This document shows positions 44,689 to 54,790 of a DNA stretch of 64,000 bases, in pieces. The position numbers and the translations under genes were made by a program. Below the pieces are notes generated by a model. It was not told the DNA's origin. It saw only the letters and a list, made by a program, of their open reading frames with translations, and searched no databases. This DNA is from Labia minor (taxonomy: Eukaryota > Arthropoda > Insecta > Dermaptera > Spongiphoridae). Every line of letters starts with the position of its first letter. Position 1 is the first letter of the stretch. The stretch is taken from positions 76,533,719 to 76,597,718 of the forward strand of contig OY720348.1 in the NCBI GenBank assembly GCA_963082975.1. Direction: 5' to 3'.

Positions 44689-44941
44689 AGCAATAATTAA
44701 AATTAAATAAATTATAATTAAACTGATTTAATATTAAAAATAATTATGATTCTATTAAAAGAGAAATACACATGTATAAATCAAAAAAATTGAAAAAAAT
44801 CTCTCAACCAAGAATTGAAATCTAATTTCTAAATTATGATGAATTTCAATGATCTTTATATATACTACGCGTATATGTTACCATCTATAATATACTATAA
44901 AATAAAAAAATAAAATATATAAATACATATACAATACTTAC

Positions 44942-45537
44942 AATGGATTGATTAATGGTAGGTAATGGAGTCGACAAACACTTCAACCGGATCATCGTCT
45001 TCACTCCCTGGAAAACAAAGACTAATATGAAATAATGTTTTCCTGGAATAATTCATATTGGAAATCTACTCACCTTTTTGATGGATCCGTAAAAGTGAAA
45101 GATTGCCATTAATATCGATCGATGATACATGAAAAATAAGAATAAAAGACATATTTATTAAGACTGAAAATAGATTAGAATAATATTTAAATATTTCTTA
45201 AAAAAATACTTACGGCGGGGTTTTCACCCCTTGCAATCGCCCGAAGGATGATGATGATTTGGAAGCCATTATGTTCTTCAATCTCTCTCTTGATTCTGGA
45301 ATGGTGGACATCAAGTAAAACTAAAAAATGAAGAAAACATTTCACTTAGTAATTTAATAACGGCGTGTAGTATCTTTATAAATTCATCAATGTAAAAATA
45401 TCTAGAAATATCTATACAAGAAATTAATCATTGTATACATATATCTCGATTTGATATTTTGAAATGATATTGTATTCATAATTTTACTCACCGTTTGTGC
45501 ATGCGCTTATTCTTATTAGCTTCTTCCATCATCATTT
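44942..45537 (-). CDS. candidate microexon cluster, unit 2 (four segments)
   Basis: Counterparts of the unit 1 segments: 44942-45007 (acidic), 45074-45163 (signal-like), 45214-45295 and 45492-45537. All acceptor and donor dinucleotides are kept. The nearby substitutions noticed (for example AGAATAA for AGCATAA near 45178 and CTCG for CTGG near 45448) fall in the intervening introns. Confidence 0.3.
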
Positions 45538-45956
45538 CTTAGTGACCAGAGAGTGGAGTCACCGGGTACGAACATATCTGATGGTGATAGATAAAACATA
45601 TCGTGATATATTAAAAATTAATTAAAACCTTTTTTAAACTTAAAAATAATACTTGAAGAAGAATTTAGTCAAAGAATGTTTTTAATAAGTCTTCTATTTT
45701 ATTTTATCCTTTTATAGAAATTTCTATAATATACCATCAATAATTAATATTTGAAATTTAATTCAATGAATATTTATATTGAAATATATAGAAATTGGAG
45801 GATATCTATCCTAGGAATAGGATTGATTATGATTATACATTAATAATTTAATAAAATTTTGGACAGTAAGAGTACTTGTAGATAATATTTTATAATTTAA
45901 AATAATATTTCAATATTAATTATTTAAATAGTAGAAAAAATAAATAAAATTCTTAC

Positions 45957-46380
45957 CCATTTTTTATTTTCTTTTTTATTAACCTTCAAATTAGGTAGAT
46001 GAAATCTTATGCTCGCTCCATTCCATTCAATGTAGATCTAAAAACAAGAAATAATAGATTCATAATTAGTTTTGTGATTTCGAAATATTTACTTGTATAT
46101 ATTATTTATTATATCCAGTGTATTCTTCTATATTGTAAGTTAGAAAAATCAAAGAATAATTAGTAAAAAGCAAAGAAAGTTTTTTAGATTTATTTTAACA
46201 TTTTTGAAGAAGAATTACTGTCACAAAAATTTCAGTTCTAACAATAAACGCCATTTAAAAATTATGTAATTTTAATTATTTTTAAACATATTGATATTAT
46301 TTCATGAAATATTATAGAAATAAAAATTCAACTCACCAATGAGATGCCTTGCAGTCGTTGTGAAGTGATGCGATGAACCT
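45957..46380 (-). CDS. candidate microexons 45957-46037 and 46337-46380 (unit 2)
   Basis: The first equals 38149-38229. The second equals 38529-38572 except that its last two bases before GTGAG are TG rather than CG, which would change the split Arg codon. The unit ends just upstream, so the exons equivalent to 38750 and 39199 are missing here. Confidence 0.28.
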
Positions 46381-46423
46381 CTGAACTGCTCCAACAAATT
46401 CTTCAAATGATAATGATAAAATA

Positions 46424-48066
46424 AAATAAGGGCAGCAAAAGTGTTATTATTTGAAAAATAATTATTTACTCTACAGTTTTTCAAAACTACCATCATTAAG
46501 AAATATTAAATTTAATGATATCAATTTTATATACTTTTGAAAAAATATTATACTGATTTAATACATATCCCGCCATCTATTGCGATTAGTGTTGACTACA
46601 TTTAAAAGTTTTATTTTCAAATATTATTTTCAATATTATTCATTAAGAATATATATATATATATATATATATAGCAATAATTAAAATTAAATAAATTATA
46701 ATTAAACTGATTTAATATTAAAAATAATTATGATTCTATTAAAAGAGAAATACACATGTATAAATCAAAAAAATTGAAAAAAATCTCTCAACCAAGAATT
46801 GAAATCTAATTTCTAAATTATGATGAATTTCAAAGATCTTTATATATACTACGCGTATATGTTACCATCTATAATATACTATAAAATAAAAAAATAAAAT
46901 ATATAAATACATATACAATACTTACAATGGATTGATTAATGGTAGGTAATGGAGTCGACAAACACTTCAACCGGATCATCGTCTTCACTCCCTGGAAAAC
47001 AAAGACTAATATGAAATAATGTTTTCCTGGAATAATTCATATTGGAAATCTACTCACCTTTTTGATGGATCCGTAAAAGTGAAAGATTGCCATTAATATC
47101 GATCGATGATACATGAAAAATAAGAATAAAAGACATATTTATTAAGACTGAAAATAGATTAGCATAATATTTAAATATTTCTTAAAAAAATACTTACGGC
47201 GGGGTTTTCACCCCTTGCAATCGCCCGAAGGATGATGATGATTTGGAAGCCATTATGTTCTTCAATCTCTCTCTTGATTCTGGAATGGTGGACATCAAGT
47301 AAAACTAAAAAATGAAGAAAACATTTCACTTAGTAATTTAATAACGGCGTGTAGTATCTTTATAAATTCATCAATGTAAAAATATCTAGAAATATCTATA
47401 CAAGAAATTAATCATTGTATACATATATCTGGATTTGATATTTTGAAATGATATTGTATTCATAATTTTACTCACCGTTTGTGCATGCGCTTATTCTTAT
47501 TAGCTTCTTCCATCATCATTTCTTAGTGACCAGAGAGTGGAGTCACCGGGTACGAACATATCTGATGGTGATAGATAAAACATATCGTGATATATTAAAA
47601 ATTAATTAAAACCTTTTTTAAACTTAAAAAATAATACTTGAAGAAGAATTTAGTCAAAGAATGTTTTTAATAAGTCTTCTATTTTATTTTATCCTTTTAT
47701 AGAAATTTCTATAATATACCATCAATAATTAATATTTGAAATTTAATTCAATGAATATTTATATTGAAATATATAGAAATTGGAGGATATCTATCCTAGG
47801 AATAGGATTGATTATGATTATACATTAATAATTTAATAAAATTTTGGACAGTAAGAGTACTTGTAGATAATATTTTATAATTTAAAATAATATTTCAATA
47901 TTAATTATTTAAATAGTAGAAAAAATAAATAAAATTCTTATCCATTTTTTATTTTCTTTTTTATTAACCTTCAAATTAGGTAGATGAAATCTTATGCTCG
48001 CTCCATTCCATTCAATGTAGATCTAAAAACAAGAAATAATAGATTCATAATTAGTTTTGTGATTTC
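46424..48066. repeat. tandem segmental duplication, partial unit 3
   Basis: Begins inside the 441-bp repeat (AAAATAAGGGCAGC) and is collinear with 44440-46081 of unit 2 at an offset of about 1980, nearly identical, ending at TTTTGTGATTTC. Beyond that the sequence matches the unit only as an older, diverged copy. Confidence 0.93.
46926..48022 (-). CDS. candidate microexon cluster, partial unit 3 (five segments)
   Basis: Segments at 46926-46991, 47058-47147, 47198-47279, 47476-47521 and 47942-48022 match units 1 and 2. The donor of the last is changed from GT to AT (minus strand; C to T at 47941 on the plus strand). The terminal membrane exon is absent, so this copy could not produce the full product. 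Confidence 0.25.
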
Positions 48067-48150
48067 ATTTAAAAATTCTGAAATTTTAATTATTTTCAAA
48101 CATATTGAAATTATTTCATGAAATATTATAGAAATAAAATTTCAATTCAC

Positions 48151-48194
48151 CGTTGAGACGCCTCGCCGTCATTATGAAGAGATGCGTTGAATCT
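48151..48194 (-). CDS. diverged copy of the 44-nt microexon
   Basis: RFNASLHNDGEASQR between GGGGGCAG| and |GTGAATTG. Same length and frame as 38529-38572. See the finding on codon-position bias. Confidence 0.35.
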
Positions 48195-48357
48195 CTGCCC
48201 CCACAAACCAACCACCCGTTTCTTCAAGATGCTCTTCAAAATATGAAAAGAAAAAGAAATGTTCATAAATTATTATATAGTTGACTAAATGTATTATATA
48301 AATTAATGAGACTAACGTTTTAAGAATGTATGTAAACTATACAATGAAAATACTAAC

Positions 48358-48392
48358 CGTGGAGACTGCTTGGTTACGCAATGATGTCTTCC
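48358..48392 (-). CDS. diverged copy of the 35-nt microexon
   Basis: KTSLRNQAVST between TGATTAG| and |GTTAGTA. Same length and frame as 38750-38784. Confidence 0.3.
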
Positions 48393-49329
48393 CTAATCAA
48401 TCTATTCTATCTCAGACCTAATTCTATGGCTCAGATGGCCATCTAACAATTTTTTCTATCTTCTATCTTCACGAGACGCTCTCCTTGCTAGAAAAGATCG
48501 CGATCGTGGAAACGATGAAAAAAAAAAAAAAAAAAAATCTAAAGCACTACCGAAACGCGGTTAGACACAGTATGGTCTAAAATGTATTTTATTGTTCGAG
48601 GGAATGCGACGCTTAGAAGAAGAAGAAGAAAAAAAAATTGGGAAAAGAAAATAGATTAATTGGGGAGGTGTTTGTGAGTTTCTGTGGATCAGCTGAGAGT
48701 GGTTTTGAATTTTTGGATTATGTCTGAACACCACATTTGAGGCAACCTGTAAGAGAAAACATCCTACCTAACCGGGGATTCATAGGCCCCGCCATAATGG
48801 GCGGGTCACCCATGAAAGAAAGTTAACCCTAGCTTCAAAGGCAGTCCAATACATCCTTCGGGATATTCCCATTAAGGAACATTGTTGTACTACCTTCTCA
48901 AATGTCTGATCGAGAATCATAGAGCCACATCAAAATCACTCTAAGAGATACACATAACTGTACACAAACCAGGGTATTGTCATCAATAGACGACTTGGGA
49001 AACAATTCATGCACAATAGACATGCAATCCTAACATATTTATGGCACATATCCCACTCCACCCACTCACTAAATGTCAAATACTCTAAAAGGGGTTTTAT
49101 TTAATAAAAATGTTAATAAAACACCTTTTCCTAAACTAGTAGTCTACTAAAATATTTATTACATTTTTATTACATATTATTTAAAATTGAAATAAAAATT
49201 ACTTTATTTAATTGAATAAAAAATTAAAAAAATAATTTTTATTTTTTTTTTTTAAATATTGAAATGTAATAACAAAAATTATATCAATTTTGCCCTTATT
49301 AATTCAAATATCAAAAATCTAACTATTTA

Positions 49330-49488
49330 CTATTTATGCCATAAAAAATAAAGGTGTTGAATTCTCACATTTGGTGGGCTGTTAATCAAGTCGAGGGTAG
49401 AAAAACAATTTTCCAAGTTGAAGATGAACCAAATTATCGCCAGGCCAAATGATGTTACATGTAACAAAACAAAACAAAACAAAACCAT
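49330..49488 (-). CDS. 52-residue ORF with signal-peptide-like start in the old copy
   Basis: ATG at 49488 opens MVLFCFVLLHVTSFGLA, a textbook-like hydrophobic leader, followed by IIWFIFNLENCFSTLDLINS and PPNVRIQHLYFLWHK, then TAG at 49330. Within it, AAT|GTGAGA could be a donor. Homologous leader segments at 37265-37354 and 32729 share HV(S/T)S. The overlapping frame TCNIIWPGDNLVHLQLGK is also open, so the coding frame is not settled. Confidence 0.35.
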   Translation of the reverse strand: MVLFCFVLLHVTSFGLAIIWFIFNLENCFSTLDLINSPPNVRIQHLYFLWHK

Positions 49489-49563
49489 ACATAAGATTGA
49501 TTTTTTTGAATAAATTACTAAAATTATTTTATAATATACTACTAGATAAATATAGATACTGAC

Positions 49564-49649
49564 CTCGAAGTTTTAAATGGGGAGCCAACTCGCAGCCAGC
49601 CGATGGCCGAACTCGATGTCGTACTTATCATCCGATTCTTTTCAGCTCC
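49564..49649 (-). CDS. diverged Met/Ser-rich segment in the old copy
   Basis: Between TTTTCAG| and GAG|GTCAGTA. Frame AEKNRMISTTSSSAIGWLRV then GSPFKTSR, leaving phase 2, parallel to MVRSTSSSISSSDLLRVGN at 32832. These agree in the Ser run, LRVG and the final T(S/P)R. The acidic alternative frame has an early stop. Confidence 0.33.
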
Positions 49650-49902
49650 CTGAAAACAATTGCTCTCATGAATGGGATAATTTCTATTTAACTAAATAAT
49701 AAATATGAAAATATAACAATTATTATTGTAAATTTACAATACAATCCGGATTATAAGTAATATCTATAGGAATGTTATTTTTTATTTTTTATCCTTTTCA
49801 ATATATTAAAATGAAAAAATTTTTTTATAAAGTATCTATGTCCGTAATGATTAGAAGTTTTTAAAATAATAAATATATTAAAATAAATTTGTATGTTTAC
49901 GA

Positions 49903-50275
49903 TATTTTATAAATTTCCTTGGAAATTAAGCATTGTCATTGAAAAAAATATTATTTTTTTCAATTTTTTTGGGGAAAATTCTACTTTTGGTAAATACAAG
50001 AGATTTTTTAACTTTTTATATATTAATTTATACCATTTTGGATTGTAATTAAGATTCACTTTGGATATTTACGATATTTTAAAACTTTCCTTAGAAATCA
50101 GGCATCGTCATTGAAAAAATATGATTTTTTTCAAGTTTTTGTCAAAAATTCTACTTTGTATAAATACAAGGGATTTAGTAAGTTATTATGAATTAATTTA
50201 TACCATTTTGGAGTCTAATTAAGATTCAATTTGGATGTTTACGATATTTGAAAATTTTCCTTGGAAATTAGGAAT
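49903..50275. repeat. tandem repeat, about 165-173 bp, two and a bit units
   Basis: TTACGATATTT...TTTCCTT.GAAATTA occurs at 49902, 50067 and 50240, with GAAAATTCTACTTT(G), AAATACAAG(A/G)GATTT and TTAATTTATACCATTTTGGA in each spacer. Confidence 0.88.
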
Positions 50276-50326
50276 CCATGAATAGGATTACAAATACGAG
50301 TTATTTATTTAGTTTTATGTTTTTTA

Positions 50327-50969
50327 CCGACCGACCATAGTAAGGGAGGTATTGTTTTCACACCAAATTTCACATGTGGAGATTTTTACATATCTCCACG
50401 AATCATGCATTTTCTTAACATAAAAAAGTATTTTTAGCATGATGTCTGTCCGTCCGTCCGACTGTCCGTCTGTCCGTCTGTCTGTCTGTGCGTCCGTATA
50501 GATGTGTACAGCCTGAACGGCTCAACCGATTTTGATGAAATTTGGTATATTTACTTAATGCATCATTGGGATGAATTGATCAACTTTTGGTGCAATTCCG
50601 GAAACCGGAAGTGGTAGTATTAGCGATCGACGATAGGAAGGGAAGGGTTATTTTCACACCAAATTTCACATGAGGAGATTTTTTTATATATCACCACGAA
50701 TCATGCACTTTGTATTGGTTTTATCCTCGAGAAAAATCATATTTATTAGTTTTTTCTTGATTTAAAATTATATGACGTCATCCAGCCATTCATGACGTCA
50801 CAGCCTGGTCTTACATATATATTATAAATAAAATAAAATTAAAAATATATCTGTTTTTTAATACATTAATAGATATATTAAAATTAATTGAAATTGTTTC
50901 TGTAGCTGGAAATTAATTTTTCAAACCGTCGGTCGGTTCGGACCTCGCCACAGGTCAACTTATTTTGTT
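50327..50969. mobile_element. MITE-like ACCGACCGACG element, inverted orientation
   Basis: Reverse-complement relative of 26823-27462: TACCGACCGACCATAGTAAG at the left, a GTCCGTCCG microsatellite at about 50446-50490, paired TGACGTCA at about 50773 and 50792, CCGTCGGTCGGT at about 50928, and CCACAGGTCAACTTATTTT at the end. The CCTGTGG..GACC end is shared with 26823, so the element extends beyond the ACCGACC motif. Confidence 0.75.
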
Positions 50970-50970
50970 A

Positions 50971-51262
50971 AGGGCGCCTTTGGGTGAGTGGCTAGCTCGC
51001 TGTCTCATATTCACATGATCCCGGGTTCAAGTTCTGGGCCTGGCAAAGGAATTTCTCTAGCTGGGTTCTATGGGAATGAGTCAACCCAGCCTCTGGGATC
51101 AACATTGGGAAGCTACTTGATAAAAAGTAGCGCCTCCAATCAAGAAAATCAAGTTAAAAGTTGAGAGGACCCGTTCTACTGATCATAGGGCACCTCACTG
51201 ATATAACCGACTTGATAGGCGTTGTCCTTGCGTAGGACCTACAAAAGTCAGAGGTTTTTTTT
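50971..51262 (+). mobile_element. tRNA-derived SINE
   Basis: Starts AGGGCGCCTTTGGGTGAGTG with an A-box-like GTGGCTAGCTCG at 50988 and a B box GGTTCAAGTTC at 51024, the tRNA-like head of a SINE. A tRNA-unrelated body (CCCAGCCTCTGGGATCAACA, AAGTAGCGCCTCC, GTAGGACCTAC) follows, ending in GAGGTTTTTTTTATG. It lies directly beside the MITE-like element. Transcribed by pol III when active. Confidence 0.65.
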
Positions 51263-51269
51263 ATGTTTT

Positions 51270-52090
51270 TTTAATATTTTTGCCAGTTTAATTGTTATTT
51301 ATCCAGTTCAATATTCATATTTGAAGATTAAATGTTTGAAATATATCCATTTAAATTTTGAACCATATAGCTACATTTATTTCTTTAAATATTAGAATTA
51401 GAATATGAAATGTTTCTTTTAACTTTTATATAAAGTACCTGGTTCACCAAGCCCATGTCGCTACTTTTAAAAATACTATTCCTTGAAACCTCTGAACCTT
51501 GGATCATCCAGTAAGTTTCATTCGTTTTCCCTCCTTCGAAACCTTGCTAGCTCAATTCTCCTCAAACACGAGCCTATTTTTCTTGCTTTTATTATACAAA
51601 TTCAGTCGAAAGTGGTAGGAAAGCGTTATTTTAAATTTTTCATAACTTTATAAGAAGCATCACTGTGTGTGGAAATATCGATTTGATTACTATTAAAATA
51701 AAGATGCTCTATTTCTTAATTTGATTTTAACAGTTTTTAATATTTGTTCGAACCTATCCTATATCTATTTATATATTTTTCAATATAATTTATTGGGTGA
51801 AATGAATGAATAAATAAATTTGGATTATTTGGCTAAATTTTTGTTGAGCAAATGCTCTCACAGTGCAATCTCAATAAACAAGTATATTTTTTTCGTTGTT
51901 TTTAAATAAATATATTGATGAAATGGCTCGATGAAATGTGTTGTGCTAGCATAAGTAATTAAGATTCATGTTGAATCTATTTAATTTTAAGGGTAGTTTA
52001 TTATCAACAAAATATATTTAACAATAATGCCAAAGAATTCTTGAATAAGAAATTGTTCCTAAAGAATTCGAGTATAAATAATATTTTTAC
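51270..52090. other. intergenic, nothing recognised
   Basis: 51440-51620 is slightly richer in C than the surroundings (CTTCGAAACCTTGCTAGC) but no frame or splice context is convincing. Confidence 0.5.
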
Positions 52091-52092
52091 TA

Positions 52093-52221
52093 TATCGCCA
52101 GAGATAGTATTGCGATCACGAAAATTTTCGATGTTGAGATTTTGATGTTTTTATACGTTTTGAAGGTTCCTAAATCAATTTCACTAAGGTTGGGAAAAAT
52201 GTCTGTCTCTCTCTCTCTCTG

Positions 52222-52264
<43 letters not shown>

Positions 52265-52737
52265 AGGCAAGATTACGCAAAAACGGTTTGAGCTAGAATC
52301 ATGAAATTTGGTATACGGGCATTATTAAAAATTCGTAGTTTTCTATCAACTTTTGAGAAATGTACCTCATCCGGAAGAGGGTCATTACCTACAACGTTTT
52401 GATTTTTTTTCCTCTAAAGTAACCGTAAAAATAAAGATATATATTTGATAATTTTTCAGATAATTAAAAATTGTATAAAACTGCTATATATAGAATTTCA
52501 GCTTGATTCAATTGCTGAAAGTACCAGAATTAATTTTTTAAAACTGCAAATCTCATGCGCCAACACGTGACGTGGTGCCATCAACAAAGACTCAAACATG
52601 CGCTGGTTTAATAAATATTATTTATTAATTTTAATTTTTAATTTATAATTAATTAAATTTAATTTAAATATAATATATTATGTTATTTAATCCAATTCTC
52701 AAATTGCGAGATAGTCGAGTGAAGACACTCCAGCTAA
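52093..52737 (+). mobile_element. Helitron-like non-autonomous element, copy A
   Basis: Starts (C/T)ATCGCCAGAGATAGTATTG and ends with a hairpin GAGTGAAGACACTC followed by CAGCTAAT, i.e. CTRR (CTAA) before T. Internal blocks CGCAAAAACGGTTTGAGCTA and CAACACGTGACGTGGTGCCA are shared with copy B at 60274. A (CT)n(GT)n tract lies at 52202-52260. No inverted terminal repeats or coding region. The Helitron assignment rests on the 3' hairpin plus CTAA and is inference. Confidence 0.5.
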
Positions 52738-53118
52738 TTTCCCAATTATTTTGTTTATATCATTTTTTAAAAATATTTGTTTACTTATTAAATTGTTTTA
52801 ATTGATTAAATGATTTTTTGAAAAGAAATAATATTTGGGTATTTTTTCTGTGTGTGTGTTTCTCCCCTCCCACTTTTTTACTAAGAACGGAATGCAAAGG
52901 CAAACGAATACACCCATCGTGTGTTTTGTTCATTTGTAATTGGTCCAATAAATGTCCGATATTTTCTGAGCTATTTTCCTAGTCAAATTGAAATTAAATA
53001 ATATTTGAAGCTATTTGGCAAGGCAAATGCTATTTTCCTAAAATTGTCATCTGCCTACGGCATATATTCTATTTACTCATATAAATCTAGTATTCATAAA
53101 AAATCTCGTTTCAACATT

Positions 53119-53259
53119 GCCATCAACAAAGTGCCAAACATGCGCTGGTTTAATAAATATTATTTATTAATTTTAATTAAATTTAATTTCAATATAATAT
53201 ATTATGTTATTTAATCTAATTCAAATTGCGAGATAGTCGAGTGGAGACACTCCAGCTAA
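53119..53259 (+). mobile_element. Helitron-like element, truncated copy C
   Basis: Only the last 140 bases (GCCATCAACAAAGTGCC through GAGTGGAGACACTCCAGCTAA) are present. The perfect hairpin GAGTG-GAGA-CACTC and the CTAA terminus are conserved. Confidence 0.55.
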
Positions 53260-53694
53260 TTTTGTATAGTAAAATGCTTTTTAAACGTAATAAATTTCAA
53301 ATTATATAAATCATAAATTATATTTTTAATTTTAATATTTTTTTTATCTTTCTAATTTAATTTTAATAATTAAATTAAAAATTATTAAACATAATTTAAA
53401 TTTCGTATATACTTTTAATTTCTATTGCCTTACCATTAAATTCAATGAGCGCTCTCTCTATTGTATTTTTGGTCTTATATGTATAATAAACTTTTAATTT
53501 TAACGGTCGTTTTAAACCATGATAAATTATTAGGACGATCAGTCACTTTATCATTTTGATTTTATATTTTTTAAAAATAATTCCAATTGCGTTAATATCT
53601 ATAATCAGGTAAATTAATCTTAATATATTTATATATATTTTATCTAATTTTCTGAAGATTCATGTTATAAATCATAATTTCTAATTATTTTAAA

Positions 53695-53848
53695 ATTTTC
53701 TTATTCCAATTTACGGTGCAATGAATTAATTAAATATTATATTAAACATTAAATACTTTAATATTGCATAATTATAATATATATATATATATATATAAGA
53801 ATATTATATTTAATTAATTCATTGCACCGTAAATTGGAATAAGAAAAT
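53695..53848. repeat. hairpin MITE with near-perfect 45-bp arms
   Basis: ATTTTCTTATTCCAATTTAC and the next 25 bases are inverted at 53804-53848, separated by a (TA)n-containing loop. The paralogous position at 55085 has only a diverged left arm. Confidence 0.8.
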
Positions 53849-54502
53849 TATTATTATTATAAGATAAAACGTGAAATATTTTTTTAATTTTATGATAGTT
53901 AAGAAAATTTTTTGTTCTATAAATAAAACCTTCGTGACCTTCATTGATGTTCACTTTTTGAGTTGATAAAAAAAAAATTATAAAAATATATTAAAAACTC
54001 GTATAGTAGACACATTGAACACCTCTATTTTACCGCCCACTCTCATAAATATAATTATTCATTTTATTTATAATAGTTAACAATATAATTTTAAACTTTT
54101 TTTTTAGATACTTTTAGATATAACAAATTTTTATTCAGTTTTAAGGGGAAAAATCTTCATTTAAAATTAAATTATAACTGCAAAAAATTTTGATATCTGA
54201 ATAAGTTGATATATTTGCAAGAAATGATCATTCTTTTATTGGAAACAGAAGAACATGTTTTACATATTTTGTTAATATGACTATATATATATATATATAT
54301 AATATAATTAGTATTGATCAAAGAAAAGAAAGTTAAATGATCTGGTATTATTTTTACAATCTTAAATTGATATTATGTCAATCAATTATTTTAATTTTTA
54401 ATCAACTATTTCAAACAAGAGAAAAGAACGCTGAGTAGTCTGTCTGGAGTCAACATTTAACAATCAACTAAATATTCAGGTAAGAAATGAATACATATTC
54501 AT

Positions 54503-54705
54503 TTTTTTTTTTTTTTTTTTTTGTACAGGAGTTGAAAAACCTTCATAAGGTACCAGTGGGGAGTGCTTAGTCTAAAGCAGAGATGCGCCCCTCCTGGTTA
54601 TGTGGGATTTTTACCTCACTAAAAACACTCTCCTGTGGGCCACGGAGAATCCCAGACCGGAACCCTTTCGGATGACTTCAGTCTGGGCCGAGCTTTGGGC
54701 ATTAC
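54503..54705 (-). mobile_element. poly(A)-tailed retroelement insertion (SINE or truncated LINE) with 12-bp target duplication
   Basis: Read on the minus strand, a GC-richer body (CTCGGCCCAGACTGAAGTC, GGTTCCGGTCTGGGATTCTC, AGGAGGGGCGCATCTCTGC) ends in about 20 A. ATACATATTCAT occurs at 54491-54502 and at 54706-54717 as a direct target duplication. The paralogous segment at about 55991 has a single ATACATATTCAT with no insert, so both boundaries are fixed. No tRNA boxes are obvious; the source LINE or SINE is not recognised. Confidence 0.88.
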
Positions 54706-54790
54706 ATACATATTCATACTTTATATACTTTAAATCTTATTATTTATATTTTATTTAATTATTAAAGCTTTGGTTTTTTTTTTATTTATA

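Larger units (their letters stand above)
39262..46412. repeat. tandem segmental duplication, unit 2
   Basis: Collinear with unit 1 (offset 7343 for 39.31-43.7 kb, 7809 then 7808 for 44.7-46.4 kb) and almost identical. Differences seen: a third 441-bp internal repeat, an expanded (TA)n at 43757-43811, a C/G change at 45448 and the loss of CCACCAAACC near 46397. It stops after TTCTTCAAATGATAATG, where unit 3 begins inside the internal repeat. Confidence 0.95.
48067..49660. repeat. older diverged copy of the tandem unit
   Basis: Aligns in order with 38450-39540 of unit 1 and then with 32600-32960. It contains the 48151 and 48358 microexons, the GTTGCC acceptor, the 39199-like exon with stops, the CATTAAGGAACATTGTTG block, TTTGGTGGGCTGT and the 49564 segment. 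The 88-residue membrane exon is missing between 49.1 and 49.3 kb. Divergence is large but splice-site positions are mostly kept. Confidence 0.85.
53640..54760. repeat. diverged tandem duplication, first copy (pair with 55060-56030)
   Basis: TTTTCTTATTCCA, CACCTCTATTT, CGCCCA, TAGTTAACAA, AAATTAAATTATAACTGCAA, CAATCAACTAAATATTCAGG and TAAGAAAT occur in the same order in both copies at about 1.5-kb spacing. The second copy lacks the poly(A) retroelement at 54503. Confidence 0.85.

Noticed and set aside
31931-46412. assembly artefact as the sole explanation for the tandem duplication
   Set aside because: The copies differ in internal repeat number, (TA)n length, a 12-base gap and scattered single bases, and an older diverged copy shows that the array has a history. 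It still needs read support.
46302-46496. 64-residue minus ORF across the junction of units 2 and 3
   Set aside because: It is created by the junction and runs through non-coding repeat; only the 44-nt microexon part has support.
32241-49660. identification of the microexon family as aphid bicycle genes
   Set aside because: No cysteine-tyrosine-cysteine motifs were found and exon phases are mixed; only the general architecture is similar.
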